From Tritrichomonas musculus (taxonomy: Eukaryota > Parabasalia > Tritrichomonadida > Tritrichomonadidae), in NCBI GenBank assembly GCA_039105265.1, contig JAPFFF010000006.1, forward strand, positions 1,860,001 to 1,924,000: 64,000 nucleotides of DNA. The letters are read 5' to 3'. Positions 30,198-40,183 of the stretch are shown piece by piece (within the stretch, counting starts at the first letter, position 1; each line of letters begins with the position of its first letter). The position numbers and the translations under genes were made by a program. The notes under the pieces were generated by a model, which did no database searches, had not been told where the DNA came from, and saw nothing but the letters and a program-made list of their open reading frames with translations.

Positions 30198-30215
30198 ATA
30201 AAATTTTTAGTTATT

Positions 30216-30221
30216 GAATGA
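30216..30221 (-). promoter_or_regulatory. Possible initiator (Inr)
   Basis: Read on the minus strand this is TCATTC, with its A at 30219, 22 bases from the ATG at 30197. The spacing suits a trichomonad initiator; the last base deviates from consensus. Confidence 0.3.
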
Positions 30222-32209
30222 TTATTTAGTCGGTATCTTTCGAAATGTTATATTTTCAATTACAATGCAATGAAAGTTTATCATGAATTTATCACTATGT
30301 TTTGATATGAAAACTTAATCATTATTTTATGCGATTTAAAAATTTTTCATAATTTGAAAGGCGAATGAAATTTGAGACAAATTATTACACATATTGAAAA
30401 GTGATATTTATTTTAAAATGTAAATATCAAATCTTCTATTAACTTTTCGAATTTATAAATAATGTTAATTTTAAATCTTGTGTTTCTTGTTCAAAATGTT
30501 GATTATTTGATCTAGGAAACTGATTCCTGTTAAATAATTCAATCTGGTAATAATTCCTTAGAGATATCATCTTTTCTGTTAAGTTTTATATCTTTTTTGA
30601 GAAGGCTTTATGCACGAATCCTGTATAAGTTGAGACAAAAGAAAATATTGAAATTCGTAGTATAATTTTTCAATGAATCCAAAAAAAGTATGGTAAAACC
30701 TTATATAGAATTAAAAAATAGCAATTAGGTTTCAATTTTTTATCATAATCGCTAAAAATTTAGTGGAAAAATTGATAGTCCTTTCAAAAAAAAAAATGGA
30801 AAATAAATGTATGGAATGTTTTTTGAAATATTTTTATCTTTTTATATAGTAAATATTGATTGGTAACATTGATTATTCATATCATACTTATGATGTATTA
30901 TATATATTTAACTTTATAGACCAATTAATTTTTTCTCATCAAAATGGAATATCTGTATGATACCATCATATATGTGCATTTATATTTGCTTAACATATGT
31001 TTTACTGTTTTTAAATGCTAGTTTGTATTTTATATCACTTATTATTTCACTAATTATGAAGATATTATAAATTAAATTTACGACAAAAAAAACTGTGATT
31101 TTTCTGGAGAGATTGGCTTAACCGTTTAATATAATTTTCGGATATGTTATTATATAATAAAATTAATGGCTTTTTATCGAGGCAAAGAAACTTGATATAG
31201 CCATTAAAAAAAGATAAAAATGTTTGAAAACCAAATCCTCTCAAATAAACGTCTATTTTATTTTAATATTCATTTTTTTGAATAAGCACGTTTTTTGGTT
31301 CTCACAAAAAATCTTGAATTTTCTGGAAAGACTGGAATACTATTACAAGCTCTAAACAACATATGCCTTATAATATAAAATATAATGAGGTTTTACCGAG
31401 CGAATTAGGTTAAATATGTTTTTATTTTAGGATAATTATGTTTGCATAAATTTTAACATAAAAGCTCTTCAAATATTTTGTGAGTATAAAATTTGGATTA
31501 TTTATTTTTATCTTATTAAAACAATTTCATAAATGGAATTTATATCAAATATATGATAAATATATGATAAAATAAATTTAAAGTGAAACACAAAAATAAT
31601 TTACATATAAATACATATATATTTATAAATCTCCAAATGCATTCAAAATTAAAAACTCATCAATAATTCAAAGGTATAAAAATATTTTGATAAAGCATTC
31701 ATAAATAATTGTATGAGCTATTTTAATTTCTCATTATTAATGAAAATAATGATAGATTTTTATTTTCTCAAATTATTGTATGTAATCATTCAATAAAATT
31801 AATAACATTTTATTGAAATTAAAATCATAGTTTAAATTACCAATATCTTATTTAATTTTTCGAAACCTAAATTATAATTAATAATTATATATATAACATT
31901 TTATATTCATTCATATTTCCAATGTATAATAAATTTTTATTGATTTACATAATGGATTACTTGAATCGTATTTTTGAATACTTAATAGTTTTTATTTATT
32001 CAATTTATATATTTTGCATATATCTCACAATAAAATTTAAAAATAATATTTTATGGCTATTATAATAATATAAAATTCAATATAAAAACATATTATAAAA
32101 TATGATGATTTAAAAACCACTATTTATTTCTATTTCGTTTTTTTCTAGTTTCCATACATTTTGGAAAATTAAGAAAATTGAATATACATTTCAATTTCTT
32201 ATCAAATCA
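30222..32209. other. 2-kb AT-rich gene desert with a diverged duplication
   Basis: No convincing gene. Two segments, about 31,095-31,200 and 31,315-31,420, resemble each other: each has TTTTCTGGA(G/A)AGA(T/C)TGG, and later an ATATG...TATAATA...TAATG...TTTTA(T/C)CGAG stretch. They look like a diverged tandem duplication with a period of about 220 bases. The rest is A/T runs. Confidence 0.45.
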
Positions 32210-32380
32210 TTAAAATTTTAGATATTTCGGCATAGTGAATGTACTTTTTTTGCCGACAAATACGCCATCTCCTGCAAAATACCTACGAATGCGACGAATT
32301 AAGTGTGTTAAATTAATTATGTCTTTAATGTTTATTCATTCGTCTTTTTTTCTGTCATCCAAATTCTTTTTTTGCGCCAT
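32210..32380 (-). pseudogene. Short host ORF interrupted by one in-frame TGA
   Basis: On the minus strand an ATG (32378-32380) opens MAQKKNLDDRKKDE, then a TGA, then 41 more in-frame codons to a TAA. These include LTHLIRRIRRYFAGDGVFVG and KKSTFTMPKYLKF. The stretch is GC-richer than its surroundings and has mixed, protein-like composition. It may be a small gene with a nonsense change, or the 3' exon of a decayed gene. No family recognised. Confidence 0.35.
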
Positions 32381-32996
32381 GTCGACTTTAGCACAAATTT
32401 ATTAAGCAAATTATTAAGATAAACTTATATTTTATTATGTAAAGGCACATGATGTATAACTGCTCGTTTTTTACAGTATATGAATATTAAATATTAGCGA
32501 TCTTTTCCCAATAGTAAAAGGAATTCAAATAAAAAAAGAAAATGTTTGATGATTTAGCCGATGATGATTAAAATTTTGAGTTTTTTTATGCTATACTAGG
32601 AAGAAAAGGTTAATGAATATATAGATATAGATATTCACTCAATGAATCCAACTTCATTAGTATTCATCAAAATAAATGATCGCAATAATATGGTAAATAT
32701 TAATGAATATTTTATTACATTTTACGACTCTCTTCAAGCAATTTTATAGTTATTATTAACGCTCGCATATGAACGGTTTTCATTGAAATTTTGAAATAAT
32801 TCTATCATGATAGAAATTTGTTTCTTATACATTATTTCCAACTGTATGGAGAGAAACTGGCAAGATTAATGAAGAGAGTTAGTTATATAGTAGAAAGAGA
32901 GAGTTTTTTTATAATGGAAGGTCATATCATCAAGGTCAAAAGAAAAAAGTGAATTAAAATTCTCGAGATTTTACAGAGACGAAAAAGTGACAGATT
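32381..32996. other. Upstream region of the PHD/SET3-like gene
   Basis: About 600 bases with no gene. Just before the ATG is a purine-rich stretch (GAGAGAAACTGG to GTAGAAAGAGAGAG, about 32850-32910), unlike the A/T runs elsewhere. No initiator match lies within 30 bases of the start. Confidence 0.4.
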
Positions 32997-35717
32997 ATGA
33001 GTTTAGAAACAGCTTCCCTATTGCCAGGCTTAGATTCTGAAATTACACGAGCACAACGTGATACAATCTGGTCAGCAACAGGTGGCTCGTATTTAAAAGG
33101 TGTATGGATCGAATTTCCTTATTTATATATTCCATCTTTTGCAGAAGTAAAGAAACAAACTCCGCCTCGCCAACCGCCACCTCGTCCTTCTAGAAGCCAG
33201 GTGAACCCATCTACTTCAACTGTTGGCCGACCATCGCGCCAATCTCGTAATTCAGCAAATACGATTAATGCAAACAATAGTAATGAAAACAGTAATAACA
33301 ATACTTCATCAAAAGAACCACATTTTCTCGTTCAATTACCGCCTCCAATCGTAATTAAGGAAGATGGCTCTGATCCTTGGACGCTACATTGCGTATGCGA
33401 AGAAAAGACCGGAACTGGGCTCCTTGTTGGCTGTGAAAAGTGTGGGTGTTGGCAGCATGCTATATGCGTTGGCCTTAACATGCACACAATTCCAGAGAAT
33501 TATATATGCGAATTATGCGGTAACAGACCTATTCGTTGTAAATGTAACAATAATTTGAATTACAGGTTTTCTATTATACAATGTAGTCAATGTGGATATT
33601 ATGTTCACAGAAGGTGTGTTGGACTTCACTATGGTCCACTACCCAGAGGTGACTTCATATGTAATTTCTGCGGAAAATCCAAATTTACTTATGCAAAGAC
33701 CAGGCTTTCTCACTCGTTAAAACTCATTCCTAACGAAGACGCAACTTTCACATTTACCCAAGAAAAGGTTGAAAGTATTCCTTCTTACTTTCTTAATGGT
33801 CCATTTAACGATTTTTTAACGATTGATATATATGAAGCCAAACTAAAAGCTAGAGAATTTTGTGAATCATTTTACGACCGTTTCCGTTCATTCTTTTTCA
33901 TTTGTCATCCTTTAAATCCAAATGTTATATCACGAAAGAAACGTAATAACCTTTTTACTTCATTTATTAATGGAACAGAACAGCTTTGCCACCTTTTTTA
34001 TAACTTTGACCATCAAACATTTCTTAATGTCTTTGATAATCTTATATATAATGATATTTACTCACCCTTTACGGAACCTCTTCAACCATATGATATGAAT
34101 TGTGAAATTACTGAAAATACACGTTTTGAGTTAGCTAGAATAACAAATGCAGTTAAATTTCAGTCAATACCACCATATGCTAAAATCGAAATTTCTAAAA
34201 CAGGAGGACTTATTGCCCGTACAGAATTACGCCAAGATCAGTTTATCATGTTATGCGATGGGTTAATTGGTGATCTTGAAGAGTTTAATTACGATAATGG
34301 AGTCAATAGTTCTTTTTTCCAGATAGCTGACACTCGCTTAGTTTTAGATACGTCTCATGTTTTGGATTCTCCTCTTCACTCGATACAACGATCAATGTCT
34401 GGAAATGTTGTCCTCAAAATAATTTATATAGGCGACGATGTTAAATGTGGGCTTTTTGTTGGTCGAGCTACATTATCAGCAGTAAAAGCTGATGATGTTG
34501 TTATCATGCCTGGTGAGCGATTACTTTTTGGAATTGATTTTATGCCTGCAGTCTTAGAAGATATTAGTAAGTGGATTGGTTATCATTGTCCTGATGTTGA
34601 TGAGCATGGAGTTGGACGTCCTTCATCACGTGATGAACGTGAAAGAGAACGAGACTCGCACACGTCAAGGCAAAGTGATGCAGGAATCAGTGGAACAAGT
34701 AATGGCAGAGGAAGGCCCAAACCTCAAGGAAAATATAAAGCAAAAAAAGGAGACAGAGATAGAGATCGTGATTCATCATTATCAGCTGCATATTCAACAA
34801 AAAAGCCAGCCCGTAATACCAAACTCAAAAAGCGTAGTTCAGGTTCAATAGTTAACCAATCACTCGAGCTTTCGCTTTTCGATCTTTTTGATACCGAAAG
34901 TCCTTCAAACTTCCTCTTTACAGTTACTGATGATGTTGAAGAATATAAGCGCCGTATGGAGGAAGCAGCTCTCCATCCTCAAAAAGCTCAACAGGTTCCT
35001 CGAAGAGCTCATAAATCTGAGATTAGTAGTAGGCATTCAACACCAAACAAAAGTGAAGCATCTTATTCAAATTCGAATGCAGTAGCTTCAGCATCGCATC
35101 ATCATCAACATCACAGCAATAATAATTCAGGCGCAATTTCTTCTTCTTCTTCAGCGTCTTCAATATCACAATCAGCAAGAGAGAGGCGAACTAGTAAATC
35201 AGCAAATGCCAAAAACGATAGTGACGATAGTGATGATAATGATGATAACGACAATTCTTATTATTCAGAAGATGACGCAGATGAGTATATTCAGTCCTCC
35301 AAATCCAAAGTTTCTGATACTGATTCAAAATCTTCTTCAGCCTTTATACCGAGGAGTGGGAGTGCTCCAAATGCAGCCCTCTTCGAAAAAGGAAGTAATG
35401 CTACTCCATCTAGCAATCAAGATAACGCTCAAGAAAATCAAGCTCGCCAGCATCACCACCAACGAAAAGGCAGATCTCACCTACGAAGCCATGGTGAAAA
35501 TTCCGAATCAGTATCGCAAACAGCTTCTGCTTCCAATTATGGCTCTGAGCCTTCTTCATCGCCTGCAATGCAAGTTTATAATGCACGTGATATTCTTAAA
35601 TTGACTGATGCATTCAAGAAGGAAATTAAAGAAGTTGAATCAACGAATAAATATGCTGCACTTTCGATTGGTGATCCAATTGAAGTAATGAAGAGTTTGC
35701 TTAATGATGATACTTGA
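32997..35717 (+). CDS. PHD-PHD-SET3-like chromatin protein
   Basis: This 906-residue protein has two adjacent PHD fingers at about 131-174 (CVCEEKTGTG, CEKCGCWQHAICVG, CELCG) and 181-224 (CKCNNN, CSQCGYYVHRRCVG, CNFCG). A region at about 395-515 resembles the SET domain of Set3/MLL5-type proteins. It contains GLIARTELRQDQFIML, LVLDTSH, an IQRSMSGN segment where SET3-type proteins have RRSCxPN, and GERLLFGID. The SET signature is degenerate, so methyltransferase activity is doubtful, as also argued for MLL5/Set3. The last 370 residues are basic, then Ser/His/Asp-rich low complexity. By family it should read histone tails in a repressive complex. Its codon use is typical of host genes here. Confidence 0.8.
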   Translation: MSLETASLLPGLDSEITRAQRDTIWSATGGSYLKGVWIEFPYLYIPSFAEVKKQTPPRQPPPRPSRSQVNPSTSTVGRPSRQSRNSANTINANNSNENSNNNTSSKEPHFLVQLPPPIVIKEDGSDPWTLHCVCEEKTGTGLLVGCEKCGCWQHAICVGLNMHTIPENYICELCGNRPIRCKCNNNLNYRFSIIQCSQCGYYVHRRCVGLHYGPLPRGDFICNFCGKSKFTYAKTRLSHSLKLIPNEDATFTFTQEKVESIPSYFLNGPFNDFLTIDIYEAKLKAREFCESFYDRFRSFFFICHPLNPNVISRKKRNNLFTSFINGTEQLCHLFYNFDHQTFLNVFDNLIYNDIYSPFTEPLQPYDMNCEITENTRFELARITNAVKFQSIPPYAKIEISKTGGLIARTELRQDQFIMLCDGLIGDLEEFNYDNGVNSSFFQIADTRLVLDTSHVLDSPLHSIQRSMSGNVVLKIIYIGDDVKCGLFVGRATLSAVKADDVVIMPGERLLFGIDFMPAVLEDISKWIGYHCPDVDEHGVGRPSSRDERERERDSHTSRQSDAGISGTSNGRGRPKPQGKYKAKKGDRDRDRDSSLSAAYSTKKPARNTKLKKRSSGSIVNQSLELSLFDLFDTESPSNFLFTVTDDVEEYKRRMEEAALHPQKAQQVPRRAHKSEISSRHSTPNKSEASYSNSNAVASASHHHQHHSNNNSGAISSSSSASSISQSARERRTSKSANAKNDSDDSDDNDDNDNSYYSEDDADEYIQSSKSKVSDTDSKSSSAFIPRSGSAPNAALFEKGSNATPSSNQDNAQENQARQHHHQRKGRSHLRSHGENSESVSQTASASNYGSEPSSSPAMQVYNARDILKLTDAFKKEIKEVESTNKYAALSIGDPIEVMKSLLNDDT

Positions 35718-35898
35718 TTTGGGCTTCAGCAATATATATCAAAATCGGATGTTTTTCTATCTTTCTTATTATTGTTTGTTTTCTTACTTTTCATATTTGT
35801 TTGTATTCATTTTTACAGAATTTTTTTGTATGTGTATATTAAAGTTTTCTATTTATAGATAATTTGTATTTTATCTTTTTATTACTTTGAGTATGCGT

Positions 35899-37643
35899 TG
35901 AGAAGATGGACAATCCTTTTTTTCTACGCCACTTTTTGAATGGTTTTTCTATCCTTGAGTAGCATCTTAAGGTGAAATTTAACTTACTCTGTTAAGAAAA
36001 TTAACCAAAAAAATAGAGTGGCAGTACATATAATTTACGGATTAAAATTTTTTATTGAGGTTATTATATTTTTTTAACATGTTTTATAATATTATATATT
36101 TAATTTAATATAATTAATACTAGTTAATTATTAATATATTTACCAATTAATAAATATATATTTTGATTACTTTATGTTTTGTAAATATTTCAAATAATTT
36201 TAGCCAAAATAATGAAACATTTTTATATTCTGAATATAAACATATAATAACTCATTTATATACTTATAATATTTTTTATATAAGTTTGATAATTATATTA
36301 TATTTTAATTTTAAAATTAATTTGCTATTTATTATAATATATGAAAAATGTTCATATATTATTTTAATTCAAATTTTCACAAAGAATTGAATTTTATATT
36401 AAAAAAATTTCAATTTATTTTGTTTAAAACAGTCTTGTTTTAATTAATTTACTAAAATTTCAAAATAAATCTTAGTCTTTTATCATTAAGTCATATTTAT
36501 ATATATTATTAAATATTAAAATTATGAAAATACGATTCACAATTAAAAAACTGATATTTGTTTACTTTATTGGATTTAATTGCTAATTAAAGTTGTTTTA
36601 AAATAAAAATCACTGATTACATTCTTTATTTATAATGCTTTTTTTAAATATAATCTTTTTACGATTTTTTTTCAATATTTGATGATTATTATAATATTAT
36701 CATCATCAAATTAGATATATTACGATTATTAAGATACATTAAAATGATTATTATGATTTATTCATTTTATTCTAGATTGATAATTTAAAAAAAAAATATG
36801 AAAAAGCTGATATAACAAAATATAAAATATATCTTATTATTTTAATCATATATAAATTTTAATAAAATAAAAAATCTTAATATTATTGGAGATATTATCA
36901 TATTTTTCATTATCGTATAAAACAAACTTTTGAATTGATTATTAATTTAAAAAAATAATTATTTGAAATTTTTAAAATTGAATTAATGCATTAATTTTTA
37001 AAACATATAGTATACAATTCTATAAATAATAAACAAATTATTATTTTAGAAAATATAAAATATAAAAGCAAAAAATGTTAATTTATATTTAAAATAATTA
37101 GTAACAACTAATTTATTAATGATACAATTATTTTATTTTTTAATAATACATTGAAAAAAAAATCTCATAATTAATTGTATGAGCTTACATAAAATATTTT
37201 TAATTCTCAAAAAAAAGTATAGAATTTTTTAAAAAATCTATTCAAAAAAAAGACTTTTCTGAGCATAAAATATACGTTAAGTTCTCAATTTTAGCAAATT
37301 TTGGATTCTTGATTTACAAAATCTACCTAGTCGATTCCCAATTTTATTAGGGGGATCTTAATGTTTTAAAATTTTTCCTTAAAATTTTAACTATTTGCTT
37401 TTTTTGATATAATTTTTTTTATTTTTACATAATTTTTCAGGAATATACGCACCAGTGATCACCACGGGGCTGCGCAAAGCCGAATCAGGCTCCTTGAATT
37501 GCTGGATGAATCGGGAAGCCATTTGAACTAAATATTTATTCATTATTTAGCAAAAATTGAATAAAAAATGTATAAAAAAGTATTCAAAAAGTTTAAAAGT
37601 TTTCAAAAAGTGGCGTAGAAAAATACGATTCCCCTGAGAAGAT
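35899..37643. mobile_element. MULE-like non-autonomous transposon with 9-bp target duplication
   Basis: Bases 35908-35940 and 37602-37634 are 33-bp inverted repeats aligning without gaps, 29 of 33 identical, with a perfect 22-bp inner block containing CTACGCCACTTTTTGAA. A direct repeat TGAGAAGAT lies exactly outside both ends (35899-35907 and 37635-37643). A 9-bp duplication with terminal inverted repeats is typical of Mutator-like elements. The 1,727-bp element has an AT-rich interior without a transposase; a 75-codon frame at 36163-36390 looks random. The end divergence suggests an insertion of moderate age. Confidence 0.7.
37391..37522 (-). CDS. Small GC-rich ORF inside the MULE-like element
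   Basis: An ATG at 37520-37522 opens a 43-codon frame whose first 31 residues (MASRFIQQFKEPDSALRSPV, then VITGAYIPEKL) have rich, protein-like composition. They sit in an approximately 85-base GC-rich island inside very AT-rich DNA. The last 12 residues are Lys/Asn-rich and look like read-on into the flank. It may be a captured exon or a gene relic carried by the transposon. No family recognised. Confidence 0.35.
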   Translation of the reverse strand: MASRFIQQFKEPDSALRSPVVITGAYIPEKLCKNKKNYIKKSK

Positions 37644-38036
37644 TTCTTTTTTTTTTTTTTTTTTTTTTCATATATCTAGACTTGTTATTCTTCGATTCTC
37701 GAGATCGATAATTGATTGACTTTTTGATATCGATACATAAATATACACAGATTCTCGAGATCGATTTCAGAGATCGAGAATTTTTTTTCTCAGCTTTTGA
37801 TATCAGAATTTTCAATTAAACTTTTTGATTAAAATATGATCGTATTTTAATCTCAAATATTTCATAAAAAAAGAATGTATTTATTGATTTTAATCTTAAA
37901 ATAAACATCAATACATTATATTATATATTTTTAAATATTATCAAGTTTACAATTATTTTTATATCACATTTCATATCTGATATCTTGATAATCGATAATC
38001 TCGATATCAGATTTTAATCTTAAAATAAACATCAAT
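37644..38036. repeat. Short-repeat tract between the MULE-like element and old Polinton
   Basis: A T-run of about 22 bases (37649-37670) is followed by several copies of a CGAGATCGAT-type word in both orientations (about 37696, 37756, 37772 and 37990). Some are arranged as imperfect hairpins (TTCTCGAGATC near GAGATCGAGAA). A 27-bp exact direct repeat (GATTTTAATCTTAAAATAAA then CATCAAT) lies at 37886-37912 and 38010-38036. The second copy abuts the virus-like remains and may mark a rearrangement junction. Confidence 0.55.
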
Positions 38037-38782
38037 GAAAAGGCTGTATTATCTTTGTCTGCTACTGTGGATGTATGTAATAGAATGAGAGACTCAGCGA
38101 AATTACCAATTGGTATCTTAGCTCATGAATTATCATTGGTCAAAGAGAAAGCAAATAAGAAGAATCTATTGGATGATATTAATCTGGATGAATACATTAA
38201 GAAGAGTGAGGTTGAGGAATTATTAAAGGCTTATGATAATAGGATAAAAGCACTTGAAGCTAAATGTGCTAACATCGAATGAGAAGTTTTATTTTTAACT
38301 AAAATGAGTGATACTACTACAAGATTTATAGGAGATATACAGTTTAAGATAGGGGATGCTACTCGAAAAGGTAGCCAGTTATTAACCTTGGGTGACTTAG
38401 ATAACTATTTACAGACAGGTCATTTATTTAATGAGGTGGAAGGTTTACCTGAGGTTGATATTAAAAATAATAATATATAGTATGCATCATTTGAGTTTTC
38501 AACAACAACATGCCATATCCTTAAGTTTGTTAATATGCTTGAAGACTTCATGAATAAGCTCAGAGATATAAAAACCCAGACTAATATATTTAAGATAGTC
38601 CTGTGGAAGAATATGGTATATGATACAAGTAGTAATTTAGTTTAGGAGTTCTACATAAATGTTAAAGATGGTCAAGTATACTCACCTTTGATAACTAAAA
38701 GTAGTAATGGATGCAGTATAAATAACAGTACAATTATGGGATATATAGCTTTGGATAGTGGTCTCGACTTCAACCCATATAC
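38037..38782 (+). mobile_element. Left remains of an older, broken Polinton
   Basis: This segment holds fragments of virus-like genes on the plus strand. The first (about 38037-38281) resembles a piece of the coiled-coil, fibre-type protein of the younger element (NEKAVLSLSATVDVC parallels its SAKASMCLT...LDVC region). The second begins at 38304 with MSDTTTRFIGDIQFKIGDAT. The region is broken, with several breaks. It ends exactly at the target duplication of the younger Polinton and resumes beyond 59,229. I see no left terminal repeat for it. Confidence 0.6.
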
Positions 38783-38788
38783 CTTGTG
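38783..38788. repeat. Polinton target-site duplication, left copy (CTTGTG)
   Basis: CTTGTG directly precedes the left terminal repeat, and the same hexamer follows the right one at 59224-59229. A 6-bp duplication is the known Polinton integrase signature. It fixes the element ends to the base. Confidence 0.9.
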
Positions 38789-39246
38789 AGAGAGTAAGGG
38801 TGTTGATTTGGGAGGTCAGATAAATTTTAAAGTTAACGGTCGCCACTTTTGATCTTCATCTTTGAATCTTCATCTTTGAATCTTCATCTTTGAATTTACA
38901 TCTTTGAATTTGTTTAGTAGTATATATCAGTCGGTTTCCGTCGGGCTAAAGCCCACCGTCAACACGACTAATGAACAAAAATAACAACAACGAAAAATAG
39001 AACTTTCAAAAATTTTTTATTTTTTTATCAGCAATTTATAATGTCAAACCAAGCCGAAACATTAAGCATCCTCATTAATAGAATCAACAAAAAGCTAAAA
39101 GGTTGGAGACCTGCATTAAAATACCTCTACGATAATGATGATGTTGTTGACGGAGTACTAAAAGAGATAAATCACTTTATTGAACAACTAAAGAAATTCA
39201 ACGGACCTGCTGAATTAATTGCTGAACTTGAAGAGCTCATTTATTA
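38789..39246 (+). repeat. Polinton left terminal inverted repeat, 458 bp
   Basis: It begins AGAGAGTAAGGGTGTTG and matches the reverse complement of 58766-59223 at every position compared. It contains four 14-bp tandem copies of the ATCTTCATCTTTGA type (38852-38907) and a GGGCTAAAGCCC hairpin (38943-38954). It also holds a T-rich promoter-like tract and the whole 68-residue ORF at 39041-39247 except its last base. Confidence 0.92.
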
Positions 39247-39247
39247 G
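39041..39247 (+). CDS. Terminal-repeat-encoded 68-residue protein, left copy
   Basis: A small charged helical protein (MSNQAETLSILINRINKKLK, later FNGPAELIAELEELIY) encoded wholly within the terminal repeat, so the element carries two copies that read inward. No family recognised. An AT-rich TTTTTTATTTTTTT tract about 15 bases upstream matches the motif before other Polinton genes. Being in the repeats gives it double dose and keeps both copies identical. A role tied to the ends, such as end recognition or early regulation, is possible but only inference. Confidence 0.65.
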   Translation: MSNQAETLSILINRINKKLKGWRPALKYLYDNDDVVDGVLKEINHFIEQLKKFNGPAELIAELEELIY

Positions 39248-39464
39248 ACAATTCATTCAATTCGTTCTCAAGTTGATGAACTTTATTTTTGAGGCTGTTG
39301 ATGTCTTCAATAAGAGATTCACGAACAGCAAGACCGTCAGAACCTAACATTCCTGATTTGATATTGTTTAGACATTGTTTATAATCATAACACTTTTCTT
39401 TTAATCCTCGTTTGATTCGTTTTAGTTCTGGTATTTCTTTCTTGTATTCTGTTAGTTCACTCAT
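39237..39464 (-). CDS. Polinton small coiled-coil protein, 75 residues
   Basis: A Lys/Glu/Leu-rich helical protein with heptad spacing in its last third (LIEDINSLKNKVHQLENELN). Unknown family. Its end overlaps the end of the left terminal-repeat ORF by 11 bases, tail to tail. Its start is only 14 bases from the next plus-strand gene, so the two must share a very short two-way promoter. Confidence 0.55.
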   Translation of the reverse strand: MSELTEYKKEIPELKRIKRGLKEKCYDYKQCLNNIKSGMLGSDGLAVRESLIEDINSLKNKVHQLENELNELSNK

Positions 39465-39478
39465 TTAATAATAATTAA

Positions 39479-39712
39479 ATGTCTGCTATTAATCAATTAA
39501 GAACCGTTCATGACGATAAGCATAAAAACCATTTTGATAGATTACAATTAACGATGCAAAAGAATAGAACAAAAATAAATTCAGCACCAACAGTGAAATG
39601 TTATAATGAAAAAGGAAATATATTTCATGAACCACCTCCAAAAACGACTAAATCATTAAATCATCATGATTCACTTAATCATTCTGTGGTTGTCAGGAGC
39701 AACAACATTTAA
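39479..39712 (+). CDS. Polinton small protein, 77 residues
   Basis: Basic, His/Asn/Pro-containing, probably disordered (MSAINQLRTVHDDKHKNHFD, later FHEPPPKTTKSLN). No family recognised. It is divergent from the coiled-coil gene with a 14-base gap and overlaps the end of the following minus-strand gene by about 40 bases. Confidence 0.45.
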   Translation: MSAINQLRTVHDDKHKNHFDRLQLTMQKNRTKINSAPTVKCYNEKGNIFHEPPPKTTKSLNHHDSLNHSVVVRSNNI

Positions 39713-40147
39713 TACATATTCATTAATAACTTTTGATTGTTGGTCGACAACGTTTGAAAGCTTATTAATATGTTCTTCAAGTATTTTATTTTTGTTGTTC
39801 AATTGATTTATTAATTCATTGAGTTCGTTAATCGATTCTTTCATTAATGATATATCAGCTTTGATGTTGTCATTTTCAAGTGTTTTAGTGATTGTGTTCC
39901 CAACTTTCTTCAAATAAATGTCGCCGTTAAGTCTTTTACCGTCTGTACAATTTCGCTTAGTGATTTTGTATTCGTTGCCGTCATTAGTGATGATTTTATA
40001 AATCTTGTTCAAATAGTTAGTCGTTTGTGATTTCATTTGCTCGATATTCTTTTGATAGAACAAATTGAACTCTTCAATTGATTTAAATACTTTTGATTCA
40101 TTTACATTATCATTTATAACTTTAAGTTCATTAATGTTTTCATTCAT
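39671..40147 (-). CDS. Polinton coiled-coil protein, 158 residues
   Basis: The N-terminus is Asn/Glu-rich. A central segment (about 45-90) looks like a small beta-rich fold (KIYKIITNDGNEYKITKRNC). A long heptad coiled coil (about 95-145: SINELNELINQLNNKNKILE) follows. Unknown family. The coil suggests a trimer or other oligomer, perhaps structural (inference). It is 36 bases upstream of the start of the next minus-strand gene's end and likely co-expressed with it. Confidence 0.55.
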   Translation of the reverse strand: MNENINELKVINDNVNESKVFKSIEEFNLFYQKNIEQMKSQTTNYLNKIYKIITNDGNEYKITKRNCTDGKRLNGDIYLKKVGNTITKTLENDNIKADISLMKESINELNELINQLNNKNKILEEHINKLSNVVDQQSKVINEYVLNVVAPDNHRMIK

Positions 40148-40183
40148 TTATAATTATATTAAATCATTATAATTCATTGTTTT

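Noticed and set aside
37440-37525. GC-rich island as a tRNA or other small RNA
   Set aside because: No cloverleaf, no T-loop consensus and no box A/B spacing seen; a minus-strand coding reading fits better.
38852-38907. CRISPR-like array
   Set aside because: The 14-bp copies are directly adjacent with no spacers, in a eukaryotic element; they are iterons, not CRISPR.
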